A stretch of 35,715 bases of DNA from Clostridiaceae bacterium (GCA_014380625.1 JACMJL010000131.1:1-35715), one strand, 5' to 3'. Positions 1 through 8,390 are shown, counted from the stretch's first letter. A program made the numbers and translations. The notes: a model not told the origin generated them from the letters alone.

Positions 1-246
1 AGAATAATGTCCTATTAAGAGGATATAATATATTCTTTGTAAAGACCAAGTTTACATAGTAAACTTCAAAAGCTTTGACGTTAGTCAAAGATTAAATCTG
101 GTAATTATGGCGTTAAGGGGTTGAAGTCCTAAATGGACTTTAACGGGTAATTTACTGACGGAAGTCAGTGATCTAAATTACCCCGGGATTACCCATGTTG
201 GGATAATCTTTCTGTTAATGAAAAATTATTATGAAATTTTTAGAAA
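1..246 (+). other. rRNA operon spacer with serial hairpins
   Basis: Non-coding spacer upstream of the 5S gene. It holds a run of short inverted repeats: AGTTTAC/GTAAACT near 49-66, CTTTGAC/GTCAAAG at 73-90, AAGTCC/GGACTT near 125-141, and a nested stem GGGTAATTTA/TAAATTACCC at about 145-183 enclosing CTGAC/GTCAG. No 23S sequence was recognised, so the window probably starts just past the 23S 3' end. The hairpins are consistent with rRNA processing structures; that role is inferred. Confidence 0.5.
94..119 (+). repeat. 26-nt duplicate of the 5S rRNA 5' end
   Basis: Positions 94-119 are identical to 244-269, which contains the first 23 nt of the 5S gene. After 119 the two copies diverge completely, so this is a 5S 5'-end fragment, probably left by recombination between rRNA operons. 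It could mispair with or mimic the 5S 5' strand during processing; that is speculation. Confidence 0.85.
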
Positions 247-364
247 TCTGGTAATTATGGCGTTAAGGGTAACACCCCTTCCCATCCCGACCAGGTCGGT
301 TAAGCCTTATCGCGCCGATGGTACTGCAGGGGCAGCTCTGTGGAAGAGTAGGTTGTTGCCAGGT
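247..364 (+). rRNA. rrf: 5S ribosomal RNA
   Basis: The segment starts TCTGGTAATTATGGCG and ends GTTGCCAGGT, so the termini pair as helix I. It contains the conserved internal blocks CCCATCCCGA, CGCCGATGGTACTGCAGGGG and GAGAGTAGG-like GAAGAGTAGG. The length of about 118 nt is normal for clostridial 5S. A strong terminator follows directly. Confidence 0.95.
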
Positions 365-365
365 C

Positions 366-400
366 AAAAAATACTAAGCTTTAAGCTTAGTATTTTTTTA
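366..400 (+). terminator. Rho-independent terminator of the rRNA operon
   Basis: Near-perfect palindrome built from AATACTAAGCTT and its complement with A-runs on the 5' side and a T-run on the 3' side. It lies 2 nt after the 5S end and between convergent transcription units, so it may act in both directions. Confidence 0.85.
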
Positions 401-416
401 TTTAGAAATTTTAGCG

Positions 417-1052
417 TTACAGTGATTTTAATTGTATGTTATTTTTCATGTATTCTACAATTAGTTCATCCAAGTATTGGCTTATAATTAACTTTTCCTT
501 ATCTTCTACTGTTTCATCTGATGATAAGCACATTTCATTTAAAATATCTCTTAATTCTTCAATTTTACTATTTAATATTGATAATCTATTAGAATCCATA
601 TTAATATAATCATCATTTATCAAGGTTCTATTATTAACACTTATAAGTCCATCACTAATGGCCTTTTCATTTAGTTCATTAATTATAACACCAATATTGG
701 CATTACTATTAATATCAAATATCATTCCATTTTTCGAGATGTCTTTTAACATTTCAATAACATACACTTCACCCTCTATAAGTACAGGAGTTGAAGTTAC
801 TAAGATAACTTTATTGTGAACATGTTCTATTTTTATAAATGTATCTTTTTCAATATAGGATTTCATTGAAATACAATTATTACAAACCCTATCTCTTTTC
901 CAGTGGGCATAGCATCTACCCTCAATATTTTTAATTTCTTTATCTTTAATAATTATTGATTTCTTATTAGTAGGATCAACAATTCTAATAATGTCATAAT
1001 TACCTTCTAGTAGTGACAATTTTTCTTTTAGTTGTTCATACAAATCCTTCAA
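417..1052 (-). CDS. PAS-like sensor fused to a Spo0E-like phosphatase domain
   Basis: A 211-aa protein with a TTG start preceded by AGGAGGAG. Residues 1-115 resemble the PAS-like sensory domain found at the N-terminus of clostridial GGDEF proteins, with C47, C57 and C60 in the characteristic C-Y-x-x-W...C-x-x-C pattern. Residues 125-150 (NEKAISDGLISVNNRTLIND) look like the first strand/helix of a GGDEF domain (D-x-L-T-x-x-x-N-R-R-x-x-N), but no GGDEF motif follows. Instead residues 160-203 read as a Spo0E-like helical hairpin with the signature SQYLD at 191-195. Spo0E-family proteins dephosphorylate Spo0A~P and so delay sporulation. A role coupling a cytoplasmic signal to Spo0A phosphorylation is inferred. 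Family assignment of the C-terminus is fairly sure; the ligand is unknown. Confidence 0.75.
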   Translation of the reverse strand: MKDLYEQLKEKLSLLEGNYDIIRIVDPTNKKSIIIKDKEIKNIEGRCYAHWKRDRVCNNCISMKSYIEKDTFIKIEHVHNKVILVTSTPVLIEGEVYVIEMLKDISKNGMIFDINSNANIGVIINELNEKAISDGLISVNNRTLINDDYINMDSNRLSILNSKIEELRDILNEMCLSSDETVEDKEKLIISQYLDELIVEYMKNNIQLKSL

Positions 1053-1198
1053 TTTAACTCCTCCTAATGTAACTTATACAAATATTCTATTAACATTTTT
1101 TATCTTGTACATGAGTTTATCAATATCAGTATGAATAATCCTCAACTGGTCCTTTTCTACACTATTCAAACTGTGGAGGTTTACGATTGATGAATACT

Positions 1199-1765
1199 TT
1201 AATTATCCAAAATTCCAAATTCCTTAATTAAGTTATAAATATCTCTACTTAAACCATTATTGTCATTACAGTTATACATTTGCTCATTTATTTCAAGCCC
1301 ATTTTTTTCTGTACCATGTTCCATCGTTGGTAGTGGATCTTTTGTTATTAAATTATTATGCACATAAAGGTGAATAATTTTCCTTTTTTTATATTCGTAG
1401 GTGCTTATAATAATAAGATAATCTGAAGCATAAGTTTCTGGTACTATACTTCTAGTTGCACTTTTAGTATACCTATACTTATTTATGGTTTCTAATACCT
1501 TATTCATTTTTGCTTTATCTCTAATTTCAACGTTTTTATCTTTTACATTAACGTTTATGTAGTCTGTATTATAAGCCTCAAAAATGTTACTAATCGGACA
1601 ATAATAAAATGCTAAAACAATAGACATAATTAAAATAGGAAGAATAACCGAAATACCTAGTTTTCTAAATTTTTGTTTTCTAGTTATAATATTGTAAATC
1701 AAATATATTATAAATAAAATAATTATATAGGGTAAAAGTAAAATTAAATAATTAATTATTTTCAA
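1199..1765 (-). CDS. Hypothetical membrane protein
   Basis: A 188-aa protein not recognised as a known family. It probably starts at a TTG; AAAAGGATGG lies upstream. Two hydrophobic segments are visible, about residues 5-27 and 36-56, separated by a short basic loop (ITRKQKFRK). The remaining ~130 residues are hydrophilic and likely extracytoplasmic, with alternating strands such as YLIIIST and KIIHLYVHNN suggesting a small beta-rich domain. It lies alone on the minus strand, 147 nt upstream of the PAS/Spo0E gene in the same direction. No function can be assigned. Confidence 0.6.
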   Translation of the reverse strand: MKIINYLILLLPYIIILFIIYLIYNIITRKQKFRKLGISVILPILIMSIVLAFYYCPISNIFEAYNTDYINVNVKDKNVEIRDKAKMNKVLETINKYRYTKSATRSIVPETYASDYLIIISTYEYKKRKIIHLYVHNNLITKDPLPTMEHGTEKNGLEINEQMYNCNDNNGLSRDIYNLIKEFGILDN

Positions 1766-2116
1766 AACAAATCCATCCTTTTCTTGTAATATGTTAATTC
1801 ATAATTTCATACTAGTTGCCCTTATTAAATTATAGAACATATTAATGGAACTATTCAAATATTTAACTAAAGATGAAGAATTTCTAAAATTTCATATATT
1901 CTCACACTTAATCGTTGGAAGATAGGAGGGACAGGGGTGAATAAAAAAAGCTTTTTTAATTTGTTTCACTTGGATTAAGTTGTATTCATTTATACAGAGG
2001 TGGAAAATAATATTTAGAAACACAGGTGTCGTTGATTATACTTTTTATTTTTGATATAATAGTCAAATCAATTGAAACTTACGAATTGTTTCAGAATAGA
2101 GGAGAAAAAATAACTA
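1766..2116. other. Intergenic region between divergent genes
   Basis: About 350 nt with no ORF I can support. It holds the upstream region of the minus-strand membrane protein, a short AAAAAAGCTTTTTT palindrome near 1945-1958, and the promoter of the HAD gene. Confidence 0.5.
2032..2060 (+). promoter_or_regulatory. Sigma-A type promoter of the HAD gene
   Basis: TTGATT at 2032-2037, a 17-nt spacer, and a perfect TATAAT at 2055-2060. It sits 57 nt upstream of the start codon at 2117. Confidence 0.7.
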
Positions 2117-2908
2117 ATGAGTAGAAAAATAATATTTTTTGATATTGATGGAACTATAATTATTGAAGATACCCACATTATACCTAAAAGTACTGTGAAG
2201 GCAATAAAAAGGGCTCGTGCTAATGGGCATTTAGCTTTTATTAATACTGGTAGAACATTTTTTAATGTAACAGAAAACATCCGTGAAATTGGATTTGATG
2301 GTTATGTCTGCGGGTGTGGGACTTACATTCACTATAAGGGCGAAACACTATTAGCAAAATCTCTTGATCATGAAACTTGTATTGAAATTATAAAAAAGCT
2401 TCGTGAATGTGAAATCGAAGCAGTTTTTGAAAGCTGGGATGGTGTTTTCTTTGATCAAACTAAACCTGCCAGAGGTGAATTAGCTCAGTTAAAAGACCAA
2501 TTTGGGTTACAAGGCTTTGACGTAACGAAATCTTGGGATGATCCAGACATTGTTTTTGATAAATTTGTTGTATGGTCAAATGAAGACAGTGACTTTGAAA
2601 CTTTCTATTCTTATATTACTAAAGATTTTGACTATATTGATCGTGGTAATAGATTTGGAGAAGTGGTTCCTAAAGGATATTCAAAAGCAACTGGAATTAA
2701 GTTCCTCCAAGAATACTTTAGTATCCCTTTAGAAGATTGTTATGCCATTGGAGATAGTTCTAATGATTTATCTATGCTTGAATATGTTCCTAATAGCATT
2801 GCTATGGGAAATAGTACTCCATTCTTATTTGACTTAGTATCATTTACTACCCATAACATAGAGGATGACGGTATCGAATATGCATTAGCATACTATAAAA
2901 TTATCTAA
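2117..2908 (+). CDS. Cof-type HAD family hydrolase
   Basis: A 263-aa protein of the HAD-IIB (Cof) class, which are cytoplasmic Mg-dependent phosphatases acting on sugar phosphates, pyridoxal phosphate or FMN. Motif I is D9-I-D11-G-T at the extreme N-terminus, motif II is the T of INTGRTF, and motif III/IV is GDSSND at 212-217. The Lys of GYSKATG upstream fits the conserved motif III lysine. The stretch between about 85 and 185 is the C2-type cap domain that sets substrate specificity. The start is supported by GAGGAG upstream. The AEC transporter follows after 34 nt and may be co-transcribed. The exact substrate cannot be read from sequence. Confidence 0.88.
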   Translation: MSRKIIFFDIDGTIIIEDTHIIPKSTVKAIKRARANGHLAFINTGRTFFNVTENIREIGFDGYVCGCGTYIHYKGETLLAKSLDHETCIEIIKKLRECEIEAVFESWDGVFFDQTKPARGELAQLKDQFGLQGFDVTKSWDDPDIVFDKFVVWSNEDSDFETFYSYITKDFDYIDRGNRFGEVVPKGYSKATGIKFLQEYFSIPLEDCYAIGDSSNDLSMLEYVPNSIAMGNSTPFLFDLVSFTTHNIEDDGIEYALAYYKII

Positions 2909-2942
2909 GACTTGGAATAATTCTAGTAGAGGAAGTAATAAA

Positions 2943-3905
2943 ATGGACATATTTATATATATTTTAACTCGAAATATTTTACCACTAGTTCTAATTATCG
3001 TTATTGGATTTCTGCTAAGCAAGAAATTTGAATTAGATATTAATACCTTAAGTAAAATTAACTTCTACATATATGTGCCTTTCTTTATTTTTATTCAGAT
3101 ATATTCCACAAATCTGCCTAAAGAAATGTTCAAGGTGCTGATTTTCGTTATTTTACTTGCTATTGCTAATACTACTTTAACAAATGTAGTTGCAAGACTA
3201 AGAAGATATGATGAAGGGTATAAAAATGCTTTTGTAAATTCTATAATGTTTTATAATTCTGGAAATATAGGTATTCCACTAATTACACTAATATTTAGTA
3301 GTGGACCTTTCTTAATAGAAGGTAAGACGCCTTTTTTAACATTAGCTTTAACTACTCAGATTGTTGTACTAATTGTACAAAATATATCTACAAACACCAT
3401 TGGATTTTACAATGCGGGGAAAGGTAATATGCACTGGAAGGAATCAGTGAAGAGTATACTCCAAATGCCAACAATCTATGCTATACCACTGGCGTTTATT
3501 TTTAAAATGGCACCTTTAAAATTGGAGACTCTGCCGCTATGGCCAGGTTTAATATATATAAAGGATGGTTTAATTTCTTTTGCGTTAATCACTCTTGGAG
3601 TACAATTATCAAAAACAAAATTATCTTTTAAAAACATAGATGTTTATCTTTCTGCTTCACTTAGACTTCTCGGAGGACCCCTTCTTGCCTTTGTTATTCT
3701 AAAGTTACTTGGAGTAACTGGCGTAGCAGCCCAAACCTTAATGATATCCTCCTCCATTCCTACAGCTGTTAATACCGCGTTAATTGCTGTGGAAAGAAAC
3801 AATTATCCTGATTTTGCTTCCATGGCTGTAATGACTTCAACAATACTTAGTTCAATAACCTTAGTTATTGTTGTTTATGTGTCAAGATTGATTTTTCCAA
3901 TATAA
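2943..3905 (+). CDS. AEC family transporter
   Basis: A 320-aa integral membrane protein of the auxin efflux carrier (AEC) family. About ten hydrophobic segments are visible, arranged as two five-helix repeats with the cytoplasmic loop around residues 150-175. Typical features include an N-terminal NILPLVLIIVIGFLL helix, the N-S-G-N-I-G-I-P-L block near 104-112, and a C-terminal SSSIPTAVNTALIA block. Bacterial members export or import small organic acids. RBS GAGGAAG precedes the ATG. It sits 34 nt after the HAD gene. A shortened, broken copy of this gene lies at 4528-4858, so the locus has been duplicated. Confidence 0.88.
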   Translation: MDIFIYILTRNILPLVLIIVIGFLLSKKFELDINTLSKINFYIYVPFFIFIQIYSTNLPKEMFKVLIFVILLAIANTTLTNVVARLRRYDEGYKNAFVNSIMFYNSGNIGIPLITLIFSSGPFLIEGKTPFLTLALTTQIVVLIVQNISTNTIGFYNAGKGNMHWKESVKSILQMPTIYAIPLAFIFKMAPLKLETLPLWPGLIYIKDGLISFALITLGVQLSKTKLSFKNIDVYLSASLRLLGGPLLAFVILKLLGVTGVAAQTLMISSSIPTAVNTALIAVERNNYPDFASMAVMTSTILSSITLVIVVYVSRLIFPI

Positions 3906-4174
3906 TCTTGACACTCTGTTGACAATGGATTCCTTTACAAAGTAATTTAACACCTGAAGTTTTGTAAGTTGTTTATATGAGAAAATAAAGAAATAATAAT
4001 TAAATGGATGAATTAATAATTTATTTGATTTATGCTCAAGGGATTAAATTCATCAAATATTAGGCGAATCAACGAATATAGTGTATAAATTTATTATTTT
4101 CAATACTTGTTTCACACTTATCTATAGTGATTCATAATATATTAAGTAAAGTTTTTAAAAGGAGATAATTAATA

Positions 4175-4507
4175 ATGTTTAATTGTCCATATTTTTCATG
4201 TGAATATTATCCAATGGAGTTTCGCCAAAAACCTAAAGCACCGAGCGTACCACCACCAAGTAAAAAACCAAGTAAACCGAGTAAACCGAGCGCAGGACTA
4301 TTTCTACTATCGAGTGGTGAAGCAGTTACTCCATGTCTTCATAAACTCACTTATGTATGGTTAACAAGTGGTAGTGAAGGTTGGATGTATCCAATTTATA
4401 CAGATTCCACAACTGTAGGTGGTTATATGTGGAATGAATTTTCGCGTCGTTATTTTTATATAACAATCGATGCAAAAAATATTGATGTAGTTACATGTGA
4501 TATTTAA
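4175..4507 (+). CDS. Small Pro/Ser/Lys-rich conserved protein
   Basis: A 110-aa protein with a strong RBS (AAAAGGAGATAA). The N-terminal 40 residues hold a low-complexity stretch of PPPSKKPSKPSKPS type. The C-terminal 60 residues (from about CLHKLTYVW to VVTCDI) form a compact, aromatic-rich domain beginning and ending near a Cys, which resembles short proteins common in Bacillus and Clostridium that have a Pro-rich leader and a C-L-x-x-x-T-Y-x-W-L...W-x-Y-P core; their function is not known to me. Upstream, CATAATATA at about 4132-4140 fits the sigma-E/K -10 pattern, so a sporulation role is possible but unproven. It lies between the intact AEC gene and its broken copy. Confidence 0.65.
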   Translation: MFNCPYFSCEYYPMEFRQKPKAPSVPPPSKKPSKPSKPSAGLFLLSSGEAVTPCLHKLTYVWLTSGSEGWMYPIYTDSTTVGGYMWNEFSRRYFYITIDAKNIDVVTCDI

Positions 4508-4527
4508 AGTGACTGAATAAACGTTTT

Positions 4528-4858
4528 AATTTTACACTTTTAGTTCTAATTATTGTTATTGGATTTTTGTTAAGCAAAAGCTTTGATTTGGATATTAATA
4601 CCTTAAGTAAAATTAACTTCTGCATCTAGGTACCTTTTTTAACATTAGCTTTAACTACTCAGATTGTTGTACTAATTGTACAAAATATATCTACAAACAC
4701 CATTGGATTTTACAACGCGGGGAAAGGTAATATGCACTTGAACGAATCAGTGAAGAGTATACTCCAAATGCCAACAATCTATGCTATACCACTGGCGTTT
4801 ATTTTTAAAATATTACCTTTAAAATTGAAGACTCTACCGCTATGACCAGGTTTAATGT
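4528..4858 (+). pseudogene. Degenerate, internally deleted copy of the AEC gene
   Basis: This stretch is nearly identical to two separate parts of the AEC gene: about 2980-3079 and 3331-3556. The 252-bp deletion between them lies at a GCCTTT microhomology and is a multiple of three. The copy has no start, carries an in-frame TAG just before the deletion junction and a TGA where the intact gene has TGG (Trp), and stops at the end of the homology. It is clearly non-functional as a transporter. Confidence 0.9.
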
Positions 4859-4894
4859 AAATAGACAGTTCTCAATTTGAGAACTGTCTATTTA
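4858..4894. terminator. Bidirectional terminator hairpin
   Basis: AAATAGACAGTTCTC pairs with GAGAACTGTCTATTT. It lies 19 nt past the stop codon of the minus-strand alarmone synthetase and so mainly terminates that gene. Confidence 0.8.
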
Positions 4895-4912
4895 CTGTCT
4901 ATATTATTAGAA

Positions 4913-5593
4913 TTAACCCAACTCATCTACTTGCATTTGTATATTTTGCATTTTCATATCTGTTTCTGATATAATATTTGCACATTCTTTTAAATCATTT
5001 TTAATATAAAGTGGAATTCTCTCCCCTTTTTTATAATATAACTTATGTTCTAAACTTGCCCAAAAGTCCATAGCAATTGTTCTTATTTGTACTTCTACTC
5101 TAAGGGGTTCTACATGGTCTGAAAAAAATACAGGAATTTCTAAAACCATATGAAGACTTCTATAACCGTTAGGTTTAGGATTTTTAATATAATCTTTTTC
5201 TTTAATTAAAGTAATATCTTCTTGGCGTTTAAGCATATCTGCAACCTCGTATATATCACTAAGGAAGGAACATACAACTCTTATTCCGCCTATATCATCG
5301 AAATTTTTTCTCGCAGATTCAATATCTGGTTTTAAGTTTTTACGTAGGAGTTTGTCCATCATACTCTTATGGGATTTAACTCTAGATTTCATGTATTCAA
5401 TTGGATTTCTTTTTCTACTTATTTTAAATTCATAGTCTAAAATCTCAAGTTTAGTACTAATTTCCTTTATAGCACAACTATAAATCATTACAAGCTCATC
5501 TATTTCCTCCATTGTGTTTTTAATATCTTTTGGAGATATCTCTTTAAATACTTCGTTAAAGAGTACTTCATCTCTTTTTCTTGAATTACTCAT
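4913..5593 (-). CDS. Small alarmone synthetase (RelQ/YjbM type)
   Basis: A 226-aa single-domain (p)ppGpp synthetase: it transfers pyrophosphate from ATP to GDP or GTP in the stringent response. The RelA_SpoT synthetase fold spans about 50-190. Visible hallmarks are KSRVKSHKSM (substrate-binding lysines), the FDDIGGIRVVC block, KDYIKNPKPNGYRSLHM (G-loop, GYRS), and VEVQIRTIAMDFWASLEHKL, which carries the catalytic Glu of EVQIRT. There is no N-terminal hydrolase domain and no TGS/ACT domain, and the C-terminal helix is short, as in RelQ and RelP. RBS AAAGGAGC is 9 nt from the ATG. It is transcribed alone and ends at a strong hairpin. Confidence 0.92.
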   Translation of the reverse strand: MSNSRKRDEVLFNEVFKEISPKDIKNTMEEIDELVMIYSCAIKEISTKLEILDYEFKISRKRNPIEYMKSRVKSHKSMMDKLLRKNLKPDIESARKNFDDIGGIRVVCSFLSDIYEVADMLKRQEDITLIKEKDYIKNPKPNGYRSLHMVLEIPVFFSDHVEPLRVEVQIRTIAMDFWASLEHKLYYKKGERIPLYIKNDLKECANIISETDMKMQNIQMQVDELG

Positions 5594-5896
5594 GAATATT
5601 TTGCTCCTTTTCTTCTAATTGTCATGTTAAATATAATTACATATTTAAATTATCAATCTTACCTTTTATATAATAATTCACAAGGATATTCGTATTATAA
5701 TATAAATATCCTGTATAGTCTAGTGATATACCAAATGAAATATTTAGGTGAACGCAAATAGTATGTAGAAGGATAACGATTATTTAAAGTCATTTTTAGT
5801 GGGTTTTTTACTGAAAATATAAAGGTGATTTAAAGATTGCTGGAGAATATTAACATTGTTGTATAGCATTGCATAAAAAAATAAGGAGTGGTTTAA
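5594..5896. other. Divergent intergenic region with a palindrome
   Basis: Region of about 300 nt between the alarmone synthetase (minus) and the next plus-strand gene. The only clear structure is AGGATATT at 5683-5690 matched by AATATCCT at 5705-5712, with a TATTATAATA core between. It could be an operator overlapping a -10 element. No gene is visible. Confidence 0.4.
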
Positions 5897-6619
5897 ATGC
5901 CTAATAAAAATTCAGGTTTACCCCAAAAGGGAAGCAGGTTCTATCTACAACAATATATGCTTAATGCAAAAGAGGAATTATCAGAGTTAATACTTTCTGC
6001 ATCTCCATCACTAGTAGCCTTCATTGATAGTAAAACTAAAATAGAGTGGAAGTCACCTTTAGAGAAATCAGAAAAACCAGATAAGGAAGAGTTCTATGAG
6101 TATAGAGATGATTTTTTAGAAGTTTTAGGATTAGAGGAAGGTATTCTTGGGCAAGCCAAAGGAAAAGTAGCAAAGTTTTGGTCTAAGAATGGTCCTCAAT
6201 GGGATGGGTTAGCAACAGTTGTTGGTGCGGATGGAGAAAAAGGATTATTACTTATTGAAGCAAAGGCACATCCTGATGAAACTAAATCAGATATAAAGGC
6301 TGAGTCTAAGATGAGTATTTATAAAATAGAAAATTCAATAGAAGCTGCCCAGCGATACTATGGAATTAAACCTGTGAATTGGACTAAGCAGTATTATCAA
6401 CTTGGAAACAGAATTGCATTTTTGTATTTTATGAATGAAATTTTACATATTCCTACTTGGTTGGTTCTAACTAACTTTACACAGGGGCAGTATATAACTA
6501 CCACTTTAGAAGAATGGTTAATACATTATCATAACATTTATAGTAAAATGGGTATAAAACATACTAATCATAAATTATTAAACAATATTATTCAGATATT
6601 TCCTAATGCCAAAGACTAA
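5897..6619 (+). CDS. PD-(D/E)XK nuclease-like protein
   Basis: A 240-aa soluble protein of unknown specific function. The pattern W-D-G-L-A-T-V at about 101-107 followed by GLLLIEAKAH around 115-124 fits the D...E-x-K active site of the PD-(D/E)XK fold, with D102, E120 and K122 as the candidate metal-binding triad. Later helices include IENSIEAAQRYYG and YYQLGNRIAFLYFMNE. I cannot tell whether it cuts DNA or is a non-restriction relative. RBS AAGGAG lies upstream of the ATG. The stop codon abuts a GGGGACGGGG repeat, and a fragment of an unrelated gene begins directly after that. Confidence 0.6.
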   Translation: MPNKNSGLPQKGSRFYLQQYMLNAKEELSELILSASPSLVAFIDSKTKIEWKSPLEKSEKPDKEEFYEYRDDFLEVLGLEEGILGQAKGKVAKFWSKNGPQWDGLATVVGADGEKGLLLIEAKAHPDETKSDIKAESKMSIYKIENSIEAAQRYYGIKPVNWTKQYYQLGNRIAFLYFMNEILHIPTWLVLTNFTQGQYITTTLEEWLIHYHNIYSKMGIKHTNHKLLNNIIQIFPNAKD

Positions 6620-6640
6620 GGGGACGGGGTTGTTGACAAC
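6620..6640 (+). repeat. GGGGACGGGG repeat, copy 1
   Basis: Begins on the base after the TAA of the nuclease-like gene and ends TTGTTGACAAC. The 3' half can form a GTTG/CAAC mini-hairpin. It marks the junction between an intact gene and a gene fragment. Confidence 0.9.
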
Positions 6641-6852
6641 GTTATCAAAAGAAAAATCGGTATGATAGGGAAGATGAAAAAGCCTATTATTCCTTCAATA
6701 TTATAGATAACAAAATAATAGGAAGTATTATTATCGGGGACAAGTCACTCTCTATGAAACTAAAACAAGCTGTTGAAAAAGGCGAATATTTTCTATATGC
6801 TATGTTTAATAGTGCTGATAATATTATACAAAAGTTACGAGTTATCAAATAA
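6637..6852 (+). pseudogene. 3' fragment of a flavin-dependent oxidoreductase
   Basis: An open frame of about 71 codons without a start begins inside the preceding repeat and runs to TAA at 6850-6852. The reading KAYYSFNIIDNKIIGSIIIG, then DKSLSMKLKQAVEKG, matches the C-terminal region of NADH:rubredoxin-type FAD/NAD(P) oxidoreductases, where an (I/L)-x-G-D motif precedes a K-L-K-x-A-I/V helix. The N-terminal FAD and NAD domains are absent. The remnant is interpreted as the tail of a gene whose 5' part was lost when the upstream segment was joined at the repeat. Confidence 0.55.
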
Positions 6853-7140
6853 CTTTAATAATTAACCAGCTAGGCATGTATTTCGAGTAGAATAAGTTAA
6901 TTAAGGTAAAAAATCAATATATCCTCCTTTAAGGATGCAATATTTTATAATTGTGTCCTTATTTTACTATTTAGAATATTATTATTATTGATTCAAGTGG
7001 ACCTCCACTCGTGACTTCAGTGATGAGTTAGGTATACAAATATAATGCAACATATATTGAGAAAATATTTAGTACAATCATTGAAAATATTGAATTGTAG
7101 TGATACATACGTTACACTAAGCATGAGGTGACATAAAATA
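6853..7140. other. Non-coding region upstream of an IS remnant
   Basis: No gene visible. Around 6933-6964 an imperfect hairpin, AAGGA/TCCTT with inner CAAT/ATTG, could be a terminator or a subterminal hairpin of the adjacent IS200/IS605 element. Confidence 0.35.
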
Positions 7141-7376
7141 CTAACAAAGCAGCTAGAAACATATCTGATAGAATTATTAAAAAAGATAGTAATAGATAAT
7201 GATTTTACAATACTTGTAATTAATAGTGGCCTAGATTATATTCATTTGTTAAAAGAATGTAAACCACAGTATTATATCCCGGACATATGTGGAATCCATC
7301 ATATTTTATAGCCACTGTTTCAGAAAATACTGAGGAACAAATTAGAAATTATATAGCAAGTCAGAAAGAAAAATAA
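7141..7376 (+). pseudogene. IS200/IS605 family transposase (TnpA) remnant
   Basis: Two pieces in different frames give LTKQLETYLIELLKKIVIDN...DYIHLLKECKPQYYIPD and then GHMWNPSYFIATVSENTEEQ...IASQKEK followed by a stop at 7374-7376. These match the first third and last third of Y1 transposases of IS200/IS605 (the HVHLL-type metal-binding motif, here altered to YIHLL, and the catalytic-Tyr helix region with W-x-P-S-Y). The middle is deleted at YYIPD/GHMW with a frame change, so it is dead. It lies 18 nt upstream of the GMP reductase gene. Confidence 0.85.
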
Positions 7377-7394
7377 AGTTTGGAGATGTAATTA

Positions 7395-8369
7395 ATGGAT
7401 AATGTGTTTGATTATGAAGATATACAATTGATTCCAGCAAAATGTGTGGTAAATAGTCGATCTGAGTGTGATACAACTGTAATCTTAGGTGCCCATACCT
7501 TTAAGCTTCCTGTAGTACCTGCAAATATGCAGACTATTATAGATGAAAAAATTTCAATTTACTTAGCAGAAAATGGATACTTCTACATTATGCATCGGTT
7601 TGAACCAGAAAAGAGAATAGATTTTATAAAAACTATGAAATCACGAGGTCTAATTGCATCTATTAGTGTTGGAGTAAAAGGTGAAGAACATAAGTTTATT
7701 GAGCAATTAGCTGAGGAAAATCTTTCCCCAGAGTATATTACTATTGATATCGCACATGGTCACTCGGATATAGTAATAGAAATGATTAAACATATTAAGA
7801 AACACTTGCCTAATTGTTTTCTTATTGCAGGAAATGTGGGAACTCCAGAAGCAGTAAGAGAATTAGAACATGCTGGCGCGGATGCAACAAAGGTGGGCAT
7901 TGGACCAGGAAAAGTATGCATAACTAAAATTAAAACTGGATTTGGAACTGGTGGTTGGCAATTAGCTGCATTACGTTGGTGCTCAAAGGCTGCAAGTAAG
8001 CCCATTATTGCAGACGGAGGCATTCGAAACCATGGTGATATAGCTAAATCAGTTAGATTTGGTGCGTCTATGGTGATGATTGGCTCATTATTTGCTGGAC
8101 ATGAAGAATCTCCAGGACATACAATAGAGAAAGACGGAAAGCTGTATAAAGAATATTTTGGTTCAGCTTCGGAATATCAAAAGGGTGAAAAGAAAAATGT
8201 AGAAGGTAAAAAAATGATGGTGGAGTACAAAGGTTCTTTAAAAGATACTTTGATAGAAATGCAGCAAGATCTTCAATCCTCTATTTCTTATGCTGGAGGA
8301 AACAAGCTAGAGGCAATTCGTACTGTAGATTATGTGGTGGTTAAAAATTCTATATTTAATGGTGATTAA
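7395..8369 (+). CDS. guaC: GMP reductase
   Basis: A 324-aa cytoplasmic enzyme that converts GMP to IMP with NADPH, recycling guanine nucleotides to the purine branch point. It is a TIM-barrel protein of the IMPDH/GMPR superfamily without CBS domains. Visible hallmarks are the N-terminal [13 protein letters not shown], the [10 protein letters not shown] loop, the catalytic loop [12 protein letters not shown] with Cys175, and the phosphate-binding [15 protein letters not shown]; the length fits the Bacillus GuaC type (326 aa). RBS TTGGAG precedes the ATG. No purine riboswitch was recognised upstream; the IS200 remnant occupies that space, so the native regulatory region may have been displaced. 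A repeat and a terminator follow. Confidence 0.95.
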   Translation: MDNVFDYEDIQLIPAKCVVNSRSECDTTVILGAHTFKLPVVPANMQTIIDEKISIYLAENGYFYIMHRFEPEKRIDFIKTMKSRGLIASISVGVKGEEHKFIEQLAEENLSPEYITIDIAHGHSDIVIEMIKHIKKHLPNCFLIAGNVGTPEAVRELEHAGADATKVGIGPGKVCITKIKTGFGTGGWQLAALRWCSKAASKPIIADGGIRNHGDIAKSVRFGASMVMIGSLFAGHEESPGHTIEKDGKLYKEYFGSASEYQKGEKKNVEGKKMMVEYKGSLKDTLIEMQQDLQSSISYAGGNKLEAIRTVDYVVVKNSIFNGD

Positions 8370-8390
8370 GGGGACGGGGTTGTTGACAAC
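8370..8390 (+). repeat. GGGGACGGGG repeat, copy 2
   Basis: Starts on the base after the guaC TAA stop codon, ends TTGTTGACAAC, and is followed by TTAATCAAA as in copy 3. Confidence 0.9.

Noticed and set aside
218..487. 89-codon plus-strand open frame
   Set aside because: It runs through the 5S rRNA gene and its terminator; no coding signal.
1074..1169. 31-codon minus-strand frame upstream of the PAS/Spo0E gene
   Set aside because: Protein-like composition, but the TTG start has no ribosome binding site and no family is recognised.
7090..7394. Purine riboswitch upstream of guaC
   Set aside because: No conserved purine aptamer core was found; the region is an IS200 transposase remnant.
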